Source: JBGQAS01 sp963699305 (GTDB lineage: Bacteria > Chloroflexota > Anaerolineae > Anaerolineales > Anaerolineaceae). Taken from it: DNA of 64,000 nt. Of this stretch, positions 16,967-25,730 are shown in pieces (the first letter of the stretch is position 1; each line of letters begins with the position of its first letter). The notes under the pieces were generated by a model, which saw only the letters and a list, made by a program, of their open reading frames with translations, was not told the DNA's origin and made no database searches. Location: assembly GCA_963699305.1 (NCBI GenBank), contig OY969431.1, positions 744,001-808,000 of the forward strand, written 5' to 3'. The position numbers and the translations under genes are program-made.

Positions 16967-18280
16967 TTAAAGATAATTAAGCTGCTTGGCTTGTTTTTCC
17001 AATTCTTCGCGGAATTGTGGATGGGCAATACCAATCAACGCTTTGGTTCTTTGTCGAATTGATTTGCCATATAGATCCACCATCCCGAATTCAGTAACGA
17101 TGAAATGCACATGACTGCGTGTAGTCACAACACCTGCACCTGTTTTCAACATCGGGACAATCCGGCTAATAACGGTGCCGTCGCGTAACGTAGTGGTACT
17201 AGGTAAAGCGATTATGGGTAATCCACCTTCAGAAAGAGACGAGCCATATATAAAATCCATCTGACCGCCCACGCCACTATAAAACTTCGGACCGATACTA
17301 TCGGCACATACTTGTCCTGTAAGATCTACTTCAATTGCAGAATTAATCGCGACCATTCTATAATTCTGAGCGATTACCATGGGATTGTTCACATATTCTG
17401 TTCGCTGCAATTCAACGATTGGATTATCGTTCACCCATTGATACAATCGTTTCGTTCCAATAATGAAACCCGCAGTAATTTTCCCTTTATGAATCGTTTT
17501 TTTTGCGCCTGTGATGATCCCAGCTTCGACCAAATCGAGAACACCATCAGAAAATAATTCTGAATGGACACCAAGATCCTTCTTATGTTTCAAGTGTTTA
17601 AGGACAGCATCAGGGATTGCTCCAATGCCAGTTTGCATTGTCGCACCATCCGGTATCCTTTCAGCGATGAAAGAAGCTATCTTCTCATTTATTACTGGAT
17701 CGCCTTCCTCTCCCATGGATAATTCTGCCATTGGGTAATCGACCGGAACGATGTAATCCAGATCCTTCACATGGATGAAAGTATCACCAAGCGTCCTGGG
17801 CATATTTGGATTTATCTCGGCGATGATGATTTTTGAAGATTCAGCAGGACTTTTCGTTAATCCAGTTTCGGATCCAAAAGTGCAATATCCATGTTTATCG
17901 GGAGGCGAGAGGTGCACAAAGGCAACATCGATTGGCAAAATTCCTCGTTTGAAAAGCAGGGGAAATTCTGAGAGTAAAACCGGAGTGAAATCCCCTCTGC
18001 CTTCCTGGATTGCTTTTCGAACATTTCCGCTGATAAAAAGAGAATTGACCCGTAAATGACCTTCCATTGCAGGATCGGTATAAGCAGAACCACCCACGGT
18101 TAATGCCTGACATATTTCAACATCTTTAATATTCGGGGCATAATCTACTAAAGCTTGTAACAATTCTTGGGGAACTGAACAGTTTCCTGTTAGAAATACT
18201 CGATCACCTGATTTTACTGCTCGAACCGCTTTTTCGGCTGTTGTGATCCTGGATTTGTAGATGGATTCCCAATTTGCCAT
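16967..18280 (-). CDS. Acetyl-CoA hydrolase/transferase family CoA-transferase (4-hydroxybutyrate CoA-transferase-like)
   Basis: This 437-residue class I CoA-transferase of the Cat1/Cat2/AbfT family moves CoA between acetyl-CoA and acids such as succinate, butyrate or 4-hydroxybutyrate. Family landmarks are AFVHLSPPDKHGYCTFG, MQTGIGAIPDAVLKHL, LGVHSELFSDGVLDLVEAG and GVGGQMDFIYGSSLSEGG. Exact acceptor specificity is not determinable. It is preceded by the ornithine aminotransferase and followed by pyk, consistent with a fermentation or amino-acid-catabolism neighbourhood. Confidence 0.9.
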   Translation of the reverse strand: MANWESIYKSRITTAEKAVRAVKSGDRVFLTGNCSVPQELLQALVDYAPNIKDVEICQALTVGGSAYTDPAMEGHLRVNSLFISGNVRKAIQEGRGDFTPVLLSEFPLLFKRGILPIDVAFVHLSPPDKHGYCTFGSETGLTKSPAESSKIIIAEINPNMPRTLGDTFIHVKDLDYIVPVDYPMAELSMGEEGDPVINEKIASFIAERIPDGATMQTGIGAIPDAVLKHLKHKKDLGVHSELFSDGVLDLVEAGIITGAKKTIHKGKITAGFIIGTKRLYQWVNDNPIVELQRTEYVNNPMVIAQNYRMVAINSAIEVDLTGQVCADSIGPKFYSGVGGQMDFIYGSSLSEGGLPIIALPSTTTLRDGTVISRIVPMLKTGAGVVTTRSHVHFIVTEFGMVDLYGKSIRQRTKALIGIAHPQFREELEKQAKQLNYL

Positions 18281-18290
18281 ATGTTTAGAA

Positions 18291-19493
18291 TTATTTCATG
18301 AAAAGCACTTCACGGATTTTTGGCAAAGCCCAATCGATCGTCTTCTTATCGATGATCAAAGGAGGAGCAAAGCGGATTACATGTTCATGGGTCTCTTTCG
18401 CCAGGATTCCACTATTCTGTAATGCTTCGCAAAAACGGCGCGCACCGCCTGCTGATTTCTTTAATTCAACCCCTATCAATAATCCTTTTCCACGAACTTC
18501 TGCGACGTGTGGACTGTTCAGCTCAGCCAGCTGATCGCTAAAATACTCACCCATTTGAGCTGAGTTTTCAATCAATCTCTCTTCTTTAATGACTTTTAAG
18601 GCTTCGCGAGCAACGGCAGCTGCCAAGGGGTTGCCACCAAAAGTAGAGCCATGTTCACCAGGTACAAAAAGATTCATTACAGGTTGATTGGCTAAAATCG
18701 CAGAAACCGGGTAGAAACCACCGCCTAAAGCCTTGCCAATGATCATGATATCCGGCCGTACATTTTCATGGTCGCAGGCAAATAATTTACCAGTCCTGCC
18801 CAATCCAGTTTGAATCTCATCTGCTATGAAGAGAATTTTCTTTTTGTTGCACAGATCACGGACCTTTTTGAGATACCCTGTGGGTGGCACGATGACACCA
18901 CCTTCTCCCTGGATCGGTTCCAACATAATTGCTGCTGTATTCGATGTGATCGCTTTTTCAAGAGCCTTGGCATCACCATATGCTACATTGATGAATCCGG
19001 GAGTAAAAGGTCCAAAATCATTTTTATAGAGTGGTTCGGATGAGAACGAGACGATCGAAATTGTTCTACCATGAAAATTTCCATTTGCGACGATGATTTC
19101 TGCCTTATATCGTTTTACTTTTTTAACTTGATAAGCCCATTTACGTGCCAATTTTAGAGCTGTTTCTACGGCTTCAGCCCCTGAATTCATTGGCAGAGAC
19201 ATTTCATAACCTGTGAATTCAGCCATTTCTTGATAAAAGTAGGGTAATTGATCATTGCGAAAAGCTCGTGAAGTCAGCGAAATCTTTTTCGCTTGTTTTA
19301 TCAATGCTTTCATAATGCGAGGATGGATATGCCCCTGGTTTAGGGCGGAATAAGCGCTAAGACAATCGAGATATTTCTTTCCTTCAACATCGTATACCCA
19401 AACGCCATCACCACGAGCTAAAACTACATCTAATGGATGGTAATTATGGGCACCGTATTTTTCTTCCAAAGCGATGTAATCAGATGATTTCAT
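18291..19493 (-). CDS. rocD: Ornithine aminotransferase
   Basis: This 400-residue class III PLP aminotransferase is of the ornithine-oxoacid type: it transfers the delta-amino group of ornithine to 2-oxoglutarate, giving glutamate semialdehyde. It shows YGAHNYHPLDVVLARGDGVW, NSGAEAVETALKLARKW, NFHGRTISIVSFS, LEPIQGEGGV, the Asp in IADEIQTGLGRTG (225) and the PLP lysine in GKALGGGFYPVSA (254). The ATG at 19493 has GGGAG upstream and lies two bases after the argF stop. An acetylornithine or lysine aminotransferase role is less likely from these motifs. Confidence 0.92.
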   Translation of the reverse strand: MKSSDYIALEEKYGAHNYHPLDVVLARGDGVWVYDVEGKKYLDCLSAYSALNQGHIHPRIMKALIKQAKKISLTSRAFRNDQLPYFYQEMAEFTGYEMSLPMNSGAEAVETALKLARKWAYQVKKVKRYKAEIIVANGNFHGRTISIVSFSSEPLYKNDFGPFTPGFINVAYGDAKALEKAITSNTAAIMLEPIQGEGGVIVPPTGYLKKVRDLCNKKKILFIADEIQTGLGRTGKLFACDHENVRPDIMIIGKALGGGFYPVSAILANQPVMNLFVPGEHGSTFGGNPLAAAVAREALKVIKEERLIENSAQMGEYFSDQLAELNSPHVAEVRGKGLLIGVELKKSAGGARRFCEALQNSGILAKETHEHVIRFAPPLIIDKKTIDWALPKIREVLFMK

Positions 19494-19494
19494 T

Positions 19495-20418
19495 TTATGC
19501 TCCCAGGAGTGTGACCAAAATGGCTTTTTGAGCATGCAAGCGATTATGAGCTTGAGGAAACAAAGCTGAATGTTCTCCATCTGCTACTTCATCGGTTATT
19601 TCCTGACCTCGATGGGCAGGCAAACAGTGCATAACGATTACATCTTTATCTGCTTCATTGACCAATTTTGCATTCACCTGGTAAGGCGGAAAAACCAATT
19701 CTCTCTTCTTGGATTCTTCTTCTTGACCCATACTGGTCCATGTATCGGTATAAATGACGTGCGCATTTTTTACTGCTTCATGTGGATCTCGTAGGAATTG
19801 CAATTTGCTTCCACTTGTCTTTGCGATTTCTTTTGCATCAACGACTGCTTTTGCTAAAATGTCATAACCTTCCGGATTTGCGATGGTGAAATTTGCACCT
19901 AGTTTAGAACATACATGCATAAGTGATACGGCAACGTTATTTCCATCGCCAATGAAAGTGACGTTCAAACCTTTTAATGTTCCAAATTTCTCAAAAATTG
20001 TAAGTGCATCAGCCATTCCCTGGCAAGGATGGTTATAATCGCTTAAGCCATTGATTACAGGGATACTGGACCATTTAGCAAGTTGAACCACATGATCATG
20101 AGCAAAGACGCGTGCCATGAGCACTTGGACGTATCCGGAAAGCACACGAGCAACGTCAGCTATGGATTCGCGTTGACCCAACCCAATTTCATTAGGGGAA
20201 AGATAAAGAGCATCACCTCCCACATGGCGCATAGCCATGTCAAAACTTACACGAGTGCGCAAACTTGGTTTTTGAAATATCATCCCAAGGACTTTACCCT
20301 TTAGGATTGGTTTATTTCCGTGCTTGAAATATTCTTTCTTGAGATCAACTGCGCGATCCAGCAATTGCTGAATATCTGCAGGGGTATAATCGGAAATCGC
20401 CAAAAAATCTTTTTTCAT
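19495..20418 (-). CDS. argF: Ornithine carbamoyltransferase
   Basis: This 307-residue OTCase joins carbamoyl phosphate and ornithine to citrulline (anabolic), or works in reverse in arginine deiminase pathways. Carbamoyl-phosphate motif SLRTRVSF (52-59, with Leu in place of the usual Thr), HPCQ (130-133), the ornithine-site region DTWTSMGQE and MHCLPAHRG (263-271) are all present. A clear AAGGAG precedes the ATG. It is paired with rocD downstream. An inverted repeat overlaps its likely promoter. Anabolic versus catabolic use is open; no arcA or arcC is in the window. Confidence 0.95.
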   Translation of the reverse strand: MKKDFLAISDYTPADIQQLLDRAVDLKKEYFKHGNKPILKGKVLGMIFQKPSLRTRVSFDMAMRHVGGDALYLSPNEIGLGQRESIADVARVLSGYVQVLMARVFAHDHVVQLAKWSSIPVINGLSDYNHPCQGMADALTIFEKFGTLKGLNVTFIGDGNNVAVSLMHVCSKLGANFTIANPEGYDILAKAVVDAKEIAKTSGSKLQFLRDPHEAVKNAHVIYTDTWTSMGQEEESKKRELVFPPYQVNAKLVNEADKDVIVMHCLPAHRGQEITDEVADGEHSALFPQAHNRLHAQKAILVTLLGA

Positions 20419-20441
20419 AAGGACTCCTTGGAATTATTAAG

Positions 20442-20476
20442 AATTGAGCTGTAAAAGTATAACATACCGCTCAATT
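20442..20476 (-). promoter_or_regulatory. Inverted repeat spanning the likely argF promoter
   Basis: AATTGAGC (20442-20449) and GCTCAATT (20469-20476) form perfect 8-bp arms around 19 bases containing TATACT read on the minus strand. It is a candidate operator 24-58 bases upstream of argF. It does not look like an ArgR box. Confidence 0.4.
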
Positions 20477-20535
20477 ATGACTAATGGATTAGTTCCTAAA
20501 ATAATTTGAATAATGTCATGGTGCGATTAGTGCGA

Positions 20536-21387
20536 TTAAACCTTCTTTTTAGATTCAACTTTCTTTTTTGCTGATTTAATCGTCATATCCATGATGGGAA
20601 ATTGTAAATATCCTGCTGCAACTGTGATAGCATACGCCAAACTGGCTTCAAATCCTGGAGTTATGACATATTTTTTTCGATATATTCCCTTAATGATGAG
20701 ATTCGCAACTTTTTCCGCAGACATCTGGCCTGCAGATGCATTTATTTCCTTCATCAAGGGAGTTTGCAATGTGCGTTCATACGCCAATTGAGGTGTATCA
20801 GTGTCTGCTGGGAAGACGACCGACACATTTATTCCCATTGGCTTTAGTTCAGCCCGGATCACATCTGAAAAACCGCGAACTGCATACTTGGACGAAGCAT
20901 ATGCTGAATAACCATAAGAAGCAAAGAAACCTGCAAAACTGGAGATATTAATAATGTGCCCGAAACCTCTTTTGATCATGTAAGGAACTACAGCTTTTAC
21001 CATATTTACTGTGCCAAAAAAGTTGATATCCATGATTTTACGAAAAATTGACAAATCAATTTCAGTAACTGCTCCAGGGTAAACGATACCTGCAGAATTG
21101 ATCAACAAATCCGGAATCCCAACTTTTTCAATAAAACGAGGGACGATTTTTGTAACATTGTTTTCTAGCGAGATATCTGCGGAAATCAGTCCGATTTGCT
21201 GTGAAGAATAGATTTTCTGATTCTTCATCCCCAGAATTGCGGAAGTAAGATTTTCCATCCTGCGAGCAATAATGAATACATTGGCTCCCAGTTTTACAAA
21301 TTGATTGGCTAACGCCAAACCTATTCCACTGGAACCCCCAGTAATTAAGACTAATTTATTAGAGAAGTGTTTTTCTAATGAAAGCAT
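20536..21387 (-). CDS. SDR family oxidoreductase (3-ketodihydrosphingosine reductase-like)
   Basis: This 283-residue short-chain dehydrogenase has the NAD(P) motif ITGGSSGIG (about 15-23), NSAG (about 97-100), catalytic Ser in INISSFAG and YASSK (Tyr about 163, Lys about 167). A basic Lys/Ser-rich tail follows a hydrophobic C-terminal segment (about 250-270). The architecture resembles 3-dehydrosphinganine reductases, but general lipid or sugar SDRs are also possible. ATG 21387 follows GAGG. It starts 8 bases after the FmdB-type zinc ribbon gene, so the two are likely co-transcribed. Confidence 0.85.
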   Translation of the reverse strand: MLSLEKHFSNKLVLITGGSSGIGLALANQFVKLGANVFIIARRMENLTSAILGMKNQKIYSSQQIGLISADISLENNVTKIVPRFIEKVGIPDLLINSAGIVYPGAVTEIDLSIFRKIMDINFFGTVNMVKAVVPYMIKRGFGHIINISSFAGFFASYGYSAYASSKYAVRGFSDVIRAELKPMGINVSVVFPADTDTPQLAYERTLQTPLMKEINASAGQMSAEKVANLIIKGIYRKKYVITPGFEASLAYAITVAAGYLQFPIMDMTIKSAKKKVESKKKV

Positions 21388-21394
21388 TATTACC

Positions 21395-21622
21395 TCAATG
21401 TCTGCAAGAACTGCATGAACCACCTGCACAGCCGCCACAGGAATGGGAAATTGAAGATGATTGTGCAGGGTGATCGGAATGGGAATAACACATTGATAAA
21501 GTTCTCTTGGTTTTCAAACTCTTGCAATTTGAACAAGAAATCGAGTAGTCAGCTTCTTTCATAGAACGCAATGCATCAAATTTTGTCCCACATTGGGTGC
21601 ATCGATATTCATATATTGGCAT
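21395..21622 (-). CDS. FmdB-family zinc ribbon protein
   Basis: This 75-residue protein starts MPIYEYRCTQCGTKFD, the diagnostic FmdB/CxxC_CxxC regulatory-protein N-terminus. A second CSNC pair at about 32 completes the zinc ribbon. The C-terminal tail is rich in Cys, Ser, Gly and His (CGGCAGGSCSSC) and may bind additional metal. The role is unknown; such proteins were first named in formamidase/amidase operons. Confidence 0.88.
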   Translation of the reverse strand: MPIYEYRCTQCGTKFDALRSMKEADYSISCSNCKSLKTKRTLSMCYSHSDHPAQSSSISHSCGGCAGGSCSSCRH

Positions 21623-21674
21623 TCAACTCTCCTACTGTAGTCTCGAATGATTGTAACTAGTATGACGCCGACGG

Positions 21675-22649
21675 TCAACTATTGAATGATCTCAACTCAA
21701 ATGAATCAATGATTTTCAAGATACCATCCAAAAAAATATCTGGATTTTTCTGGGTAAATAAATTGACACGCGTTTCTTTATCAAGGCAATATGGTTTTAG
21801 GATTAAATGCGCAAATTTCCGATATAACATAGCTCCTCTTTCAGAGCCGTAAAAGTCCATGGATAAAGATAGATGCTTTTTTATTGAGATTTTGAGTAAA
21901 TCAACTGGAACCTGCATACGATCCATTTTCATAAAAATCCAGGGATTGGCAACCGCAGCTCGACCGATCATAATGGCATCACAGTGGGTATGATTGGACA
22001 TTCGATCGATATCTGGAACGGTTCGAACATCCCCATTTCCAATAATTGGAATATGTGAATTTTGTTTTATCTCTGCAATTGCATCCCAATCAGCGATACC
22101 GGTGTACCCCTGGCTGCGCGTTCTAGCATGGACGGCAATACAAGCTGCGCCATTTGCTTCAAGCATCTTTGTAATTTCGATGTGATTTTTCGTAGATAGA
22201 TCCCAACCAAGCCTAATCTTGGCTGTAATTGGTATTTTGAAAGAATTCGCTAATTTTTGGATCATTAAGGACATTTTTTCAAGATCCTTTAATAGTGCTG
22301 ACCCTGCTCCTCGATGAACAACAGATTTTGAAGGGCAACCAAAATTAATATCAAAGAAATCCGGATTGCGGGAATATAGTCTTTCTGCAGAGAGCAGCAT
22401 ACGATCCGGATCATCATCAAGTAATTGATAACCAAAAGGTCGTTCAATACCTGTGAAGCTGATTCTTTGTTCGAGTCCAGGAGGAGAATTTAGAACATCT
22501 ATTGAATTAATGAACTCTGAATAGCTAATTGCTGAACCCATTTGTCTTGTGAATGATCGGAAAGGTGAATCGGAATACCCATCCATGGGGGCTAATACTA
22601 ACCTTCCGGTAATGGGAATTGGACCTATATGAAAAAATGGTAAATTCAT
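21675..22649 (-). CDS. dus: tRNA-dihydrouridine synthase
   Basis: This FMN-dependent enzyme reduces uridines in tRNA D-loops. The 324-residue protein has VLAPMDGYSDSPFR, DINFGCPSKSVVHRGAGSAL (catalytic Cys about 105), AKIRLGWD, CIAVHARTRSQGYTG and IIGNGDV. I chose ATG 22649 (MNLPFFHIGP): the reading frame stays open upstream but would run into tRNA-Asp and its terminator. The ribosome binding site is weak. It lies downstream of the tRNA gene. Confidence 0.93.
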   Translation of the reverse strand: MNLPFFHIGPIPITGRLVLAPMDGYSDSPFRSFTRQMGSAISYSEFINSIDVLNSPPGLEQRISFTGIERPFGYQLLDDDPDRMLLSAERLYSRNPDFFDINFGCPSKSVVHRGAGSALLKDLEKMSLMIQKLANSFKIPITAKIRLGWDLSTKNHIEITKMLEANGAACIAVHARTRSQGYTGIADWDAIAEIKQNSHIPIIGNGDVRTVPDIDRMSNHTHCDAIMIGRAAVANPWIFMKMDRMQVPVDLLKISIKKHLSLSMDFYGSERGAMLYRKFAHLILKPYCLDKETRVNLFTQKNPDIFLDGILKIIDSFELRSFNS

Positions 22650-22677
22650 CAACTGCAATTTTACTTTAGGAAATGGA

Positions 22678-22701
22678 AAAGGTGACTTTTCAGTCACCTT
22701 T
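22678..22701 (-). terminator. Hairpin terminator after tRNA-Asp
   Basis: AAAGGTGACT and AGTCACCTTT form a 10-bp stem with a 4-nt loop, followed by a T-run on the minus strand. It lies 4 bases beyond the tRNA 3' end. Confidence 0.75.
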
Positions 22702-22704
22702 GAG

Positions 22705-22778
22705 CGGGAGCGACGGGATTTGAACCCGCGGTCTCGGCCTTGACAGGGCCGCATGTTAAACCACTACACCACGCCCCC
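22705..22778 (-). tRNA. tRNA-Asp (anticodon GTC)
   Basis: This 74-nt cloverleaf has acceptor GGGGGCG pairing with CGCTCCC (one G-T), anticodon stem CGGCC/GGCCG with loop CTGTCAA (anticodon GTC), and a T-arm with GGTTCAAAT. The discriminator is G. CCA is not encoded. Confidence 0.97.
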
Positions 22779-22789
22779 GAGCGAGCCCA

Positions 22790-22818
22790 ATATTATCATG
22801 CGATTGTTTGCAAGTCAA
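22790..22818 (-). promoter_or_regulatory. Sigma-70 promoter of tRNA-Asp
   Basis: On the minus strand TTGACT (22813-22818), a 17-base spacer and TAATAT (22790-22795) end about 11 bases before the tRNA 5' end. Confidence 0.75.
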
Positions 22819-22825
22819 GAATTTG

Positions 22826-23281
22826 TTAATTATTTCCAGAAATCCATTCTTCACTATCACGTTGCCATAAATGAATCTCCGAGGGCTGGAACCAAAGTGT
22901 AATCTCTTTCTTTGCTGTATCTATGGAATCCGACGCATGGGTCAAATTCCGGCTGATTTTACATGCCAAATCGTGTCGGACTGATCCAGGAGCAGCGTCC
23001 AATGGGTTTGTGGACCCCATGGTTTGTCGAACTGCTGCAACAGCATTTTCACCTTCCCATATCATTGCAATAACAGGGGTCATGCAGATGTATTTAACCA
23101 ATCCATTATAAAAAGGTTTACCAACATGGATGGCATAATGTTTTTCAGCAAGTTCCTTATCTACCTGAATAAATTTTGCAGCAACTAATTTTAATCCGCG
23201 TTTTTCAAGGCGTGAAATAATTTCACCTACCAAAGCTCTTTGAACCGCATCGGGTTTAATGATGACGAAAGTTTGTTCCAA
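22826..23281 (-). CDS. ndk: Nucleoside diphosphate kinase
   Basis: Ndk exchanges gamma-phosphates among nucleoside triphosphates. The protein is about 151 residues with TFVIIKPDAVQRALVGEII at the start, TMGSTNPLDAAPGSVRHDL, and the phosphorylated histidine in SRNLTHASDS (about 115). There is no ATG: I prefer TTG 23281, six bases after GGAG, over TTG 23293, which would place that GGAG inside the gene. It follows the TPR protein gene by 20 bp. Confidence 0.94.
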   Translation of the reverse strand: MEQTFVIIKPDAVQRALVGEIISRLEKRGLKLVAAKFIQVDKELAEKHYAIHVGKPFYNGLVKYICMTPVIAMIWEGENAVAAVRQTMGSTNPLDAAPGSVRHDLACKISRNLTHASDSIDTAKKEITLWFQPSEIHLWQRDSEEWISGNN

Positions 23282-23301
23282 AATATTCTCCAAAACGAAG
23301 T

Positions 23302-25621
23302 TTAACGAAGCAAGTCCTCAGCTTTGTTGTATGCGTCCAAAGCTTCCCTAAGTTGATTATTCTTAGAATACGCGTCGCCTAGAGTTTGCCATATTGAAGG
23401 TTCTTTGCTGTCTTTTTCAATTGCCCTTTGTAAACTTGCAATCGCCAGATCCAATAACATGCCTGATTTGATTACCTCTTTATAAAGACCGGCAGCTTTC
23501 GATAATTCTCCAGCATTGAACGCCTGTTCAGCTCTTAAGAGTTCTGGGGGTAAATTCTCATCGATATTTATCGGTGTCACATGTGAAACGTTGGGAACCT
23601 CATGCGTTTCTTCCACAGCAGGTTGAAGAGATTCAACTGGTTGAGGTTCTAATAGATCTGTTGGTTTGGTTGTATGTGTTTCTAAGGATGCTTCTTGGGG
23701 TGAGGTCTCTCCATCCAAGGATTGCAACCATTCCTGCATGTTTGGTTGAGAAGTGGAGGCATCGGATTGTGGAATCTCGGGAGGTGATTGAACCTTTGGT
23801 TCTGGTGGTGTTTCTTCTTTAAGGTCTTTCAACCAATCTGGGATCTCTGCGACGGATTTTGTTTCTGGCGAAGCTTCTTCTACTTTTAAGTGATTCTTCA
23901 CCTTCAGCAGTTATTTCGATTTCCTTTAACCATGCAGGTAAATTATCAGATACTGAGAAGGGCTGAGGTTTTTGAGTATCATCAGGGGTATGTGATTCTT
24001 CCAACCATTCGTGAGGCTCAGATAAAGAATTTGCGTCCAAAGATTGCTCGGTTTCTGTTTCTGGCAATTTGACCGCTGGTGGAACTGATTCCTGTGATCC
24101 TAATGATTCCAACCAAGGCATCTTGATATCCAGATCTTCTGGGGTTTCAGAGATTGCGGGTATTTCGTCGTTGGGCTTAACTTCCAATTCGGAATCTGCT
24201 TTTATCTCTTTCAACCATGTTGGCATGGTATCTGGAATGGGTTCTTTAACTTCAATAGGTTTTTCTTTCGCTTTTTCAGAAACCCCAATTTCTTGAACAA
24301 CCTCTTCCCTTATCGAAGAAGGGGTTGGTTCACTAGAGCCCGAAACTGTTTCTCGAAGCCATTCCGGGACATCTGCTAGGTTATCAGCAGAAGGGGGAAT
24401 ATCGACGGGTTGAGTTTGCTCTTCTTCACCTTTTTTATTCGTAATCGATGGGACGATACTTTCCGCGGTGGATAAATTTGATTCTAGAACATTTAACTCA
24501 GGACTAATATGACTTTCTTCTTCTGACGAAAGTGGGGTAGATGCGATTTCTTTTAGCCATGATGGAATTTCTGCTGGAATAGCTTTTTCATTCTCCGTCG
24601 GAAGCTGAGATTCAGTTTCGGCAATATTTTCAGATGGTTGCCAACCTGCCGTTTTCATCCAATCCGGGATAGCTTCCTCAATTGGAGGTTCAATAGGAGT
24701 TTGCTCGACTGTTTCGGGCTTTTTATCCTCCGGTTGCTTTAACTCCTCCCTTGCAGTCGAAAGCCAATCAGAAGAAGGTTCAAGTGGTGTTTGTTCTACT
24801 GCACTGGAAGGCATGGACCATTCAAGAGGTTTTTCTTTTCCTCCAGAAGTCTGCCAGGAAAAATGCTCAACCATGACAGCATTATCCGGCACAGTTTCAA
24901 GATCTGGAGTATTCTCTGATACATATGCAAAATATGGATCGAGAGAAATAACCCTATCCCTATATATTTTTGCATCTTCTGCTCTTGAGGTATTTGTAAG
25001 TACTTCTGCAAGGATCCGATTGGCTTCAAAGCAAAACGGTAATTTTGACACAACCTTGCTGCTGATTTCAGTTGCATCCAATTTTTGTCCAGAAAAATAA
25101 TACATTTGTGCAAGGGTAATCTCGACATCCATACGGCTCGGATCTTCAGCGAGCGCGGACAAGGCTTCTGCAATTGCCTGGGAGTATAAATTGGATCGAG
25201 CATACATCCTTACAAGAGCTCCCTTTGTAAGGCGAATCTTAACTGGTTCAACCCCATCTCTGCGACCATATAAGCGTTTTAATTCAGTTTGGATCCCGGC
25301 ATTTGAAGGTTGTGTCTCAAAGGCTCGTTCCATGTACCAAATCGCAGAATCAAGGTCTCCAGCATCTTCTTTATAGATACTCATACCGATATGTGAGATG
25401 AAATCGTCCGGAATGGAAGAAAGCACTCTCTGGAATATATCTCCGGCGTCCTTATACTTTTGAGCTTCAAGAAAGGCTTTTCCAAGCAGTCTGTAAGAAT
25501 CAATATATTTGGGGTAAGTGGATAAAATGTATTTACTATGTGCAATTGCCTCTTCCAATTGACCGCGATCGATCAAATTCTCTATTTCCTTTTTGTAACC
25601 CCGAAGACTGATTTTTGCCAT
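23302..25621 (-). CDS. TPR protein with repeated PxWL motifs (frameshifted here)
   Basis: The product is about 772 residues when one frameshift is corrected. The N-terminal ~230 residues are TPR-like helical repeats. A long acidic, Pro/Glu/Ser-rich, probably disordered stretch follows, with at least nine short copies of a P-x-W-L/M motif (IPSWLKEI, MPTWLKEI, LPAWLKEI, IPDWLKDL and others). The C-terminal ~80 residues hold another TPR pair. The frame breaks at the A4 run 23884-23887 (minus-strand AAAA where AAA would continue the protein). Start ATG 25621 follows GGAGG. It is conserved-looking but of unknown function; a scaffold role is inferred. Confidence 0.8.
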
Positions 25622-25688
25622 TCCTTGACCTCCATCCCAAGTATGCAACAAAGTCTTATATTATGCAAGTATAGTGGTTGATGACTTG

Positions 25689-25723
25689 GAAAAAGAAAAT
25701 GCGACATCCATAGATGCCGCATT
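25689..25723 (-). terminator. Rho-independent terminator of rpoD
   Basis: On the minus strand AATGCGGCATC pairs with GATGTCGCATT (one G-T, 4-nt loop), followed by a T-rich tract. It starts 8 bases after the rpoD stop. Confidence 0.85.
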
Positions 25724-25730
25724 AAGATTT

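Noticed and set aside
22705..22754. N-terminal extension of dus reading through tRNA-Asp
   Set aside because: The extra residues are encoded by the tRNA and its terminator; the family N-terminus begins at ATG 22649.
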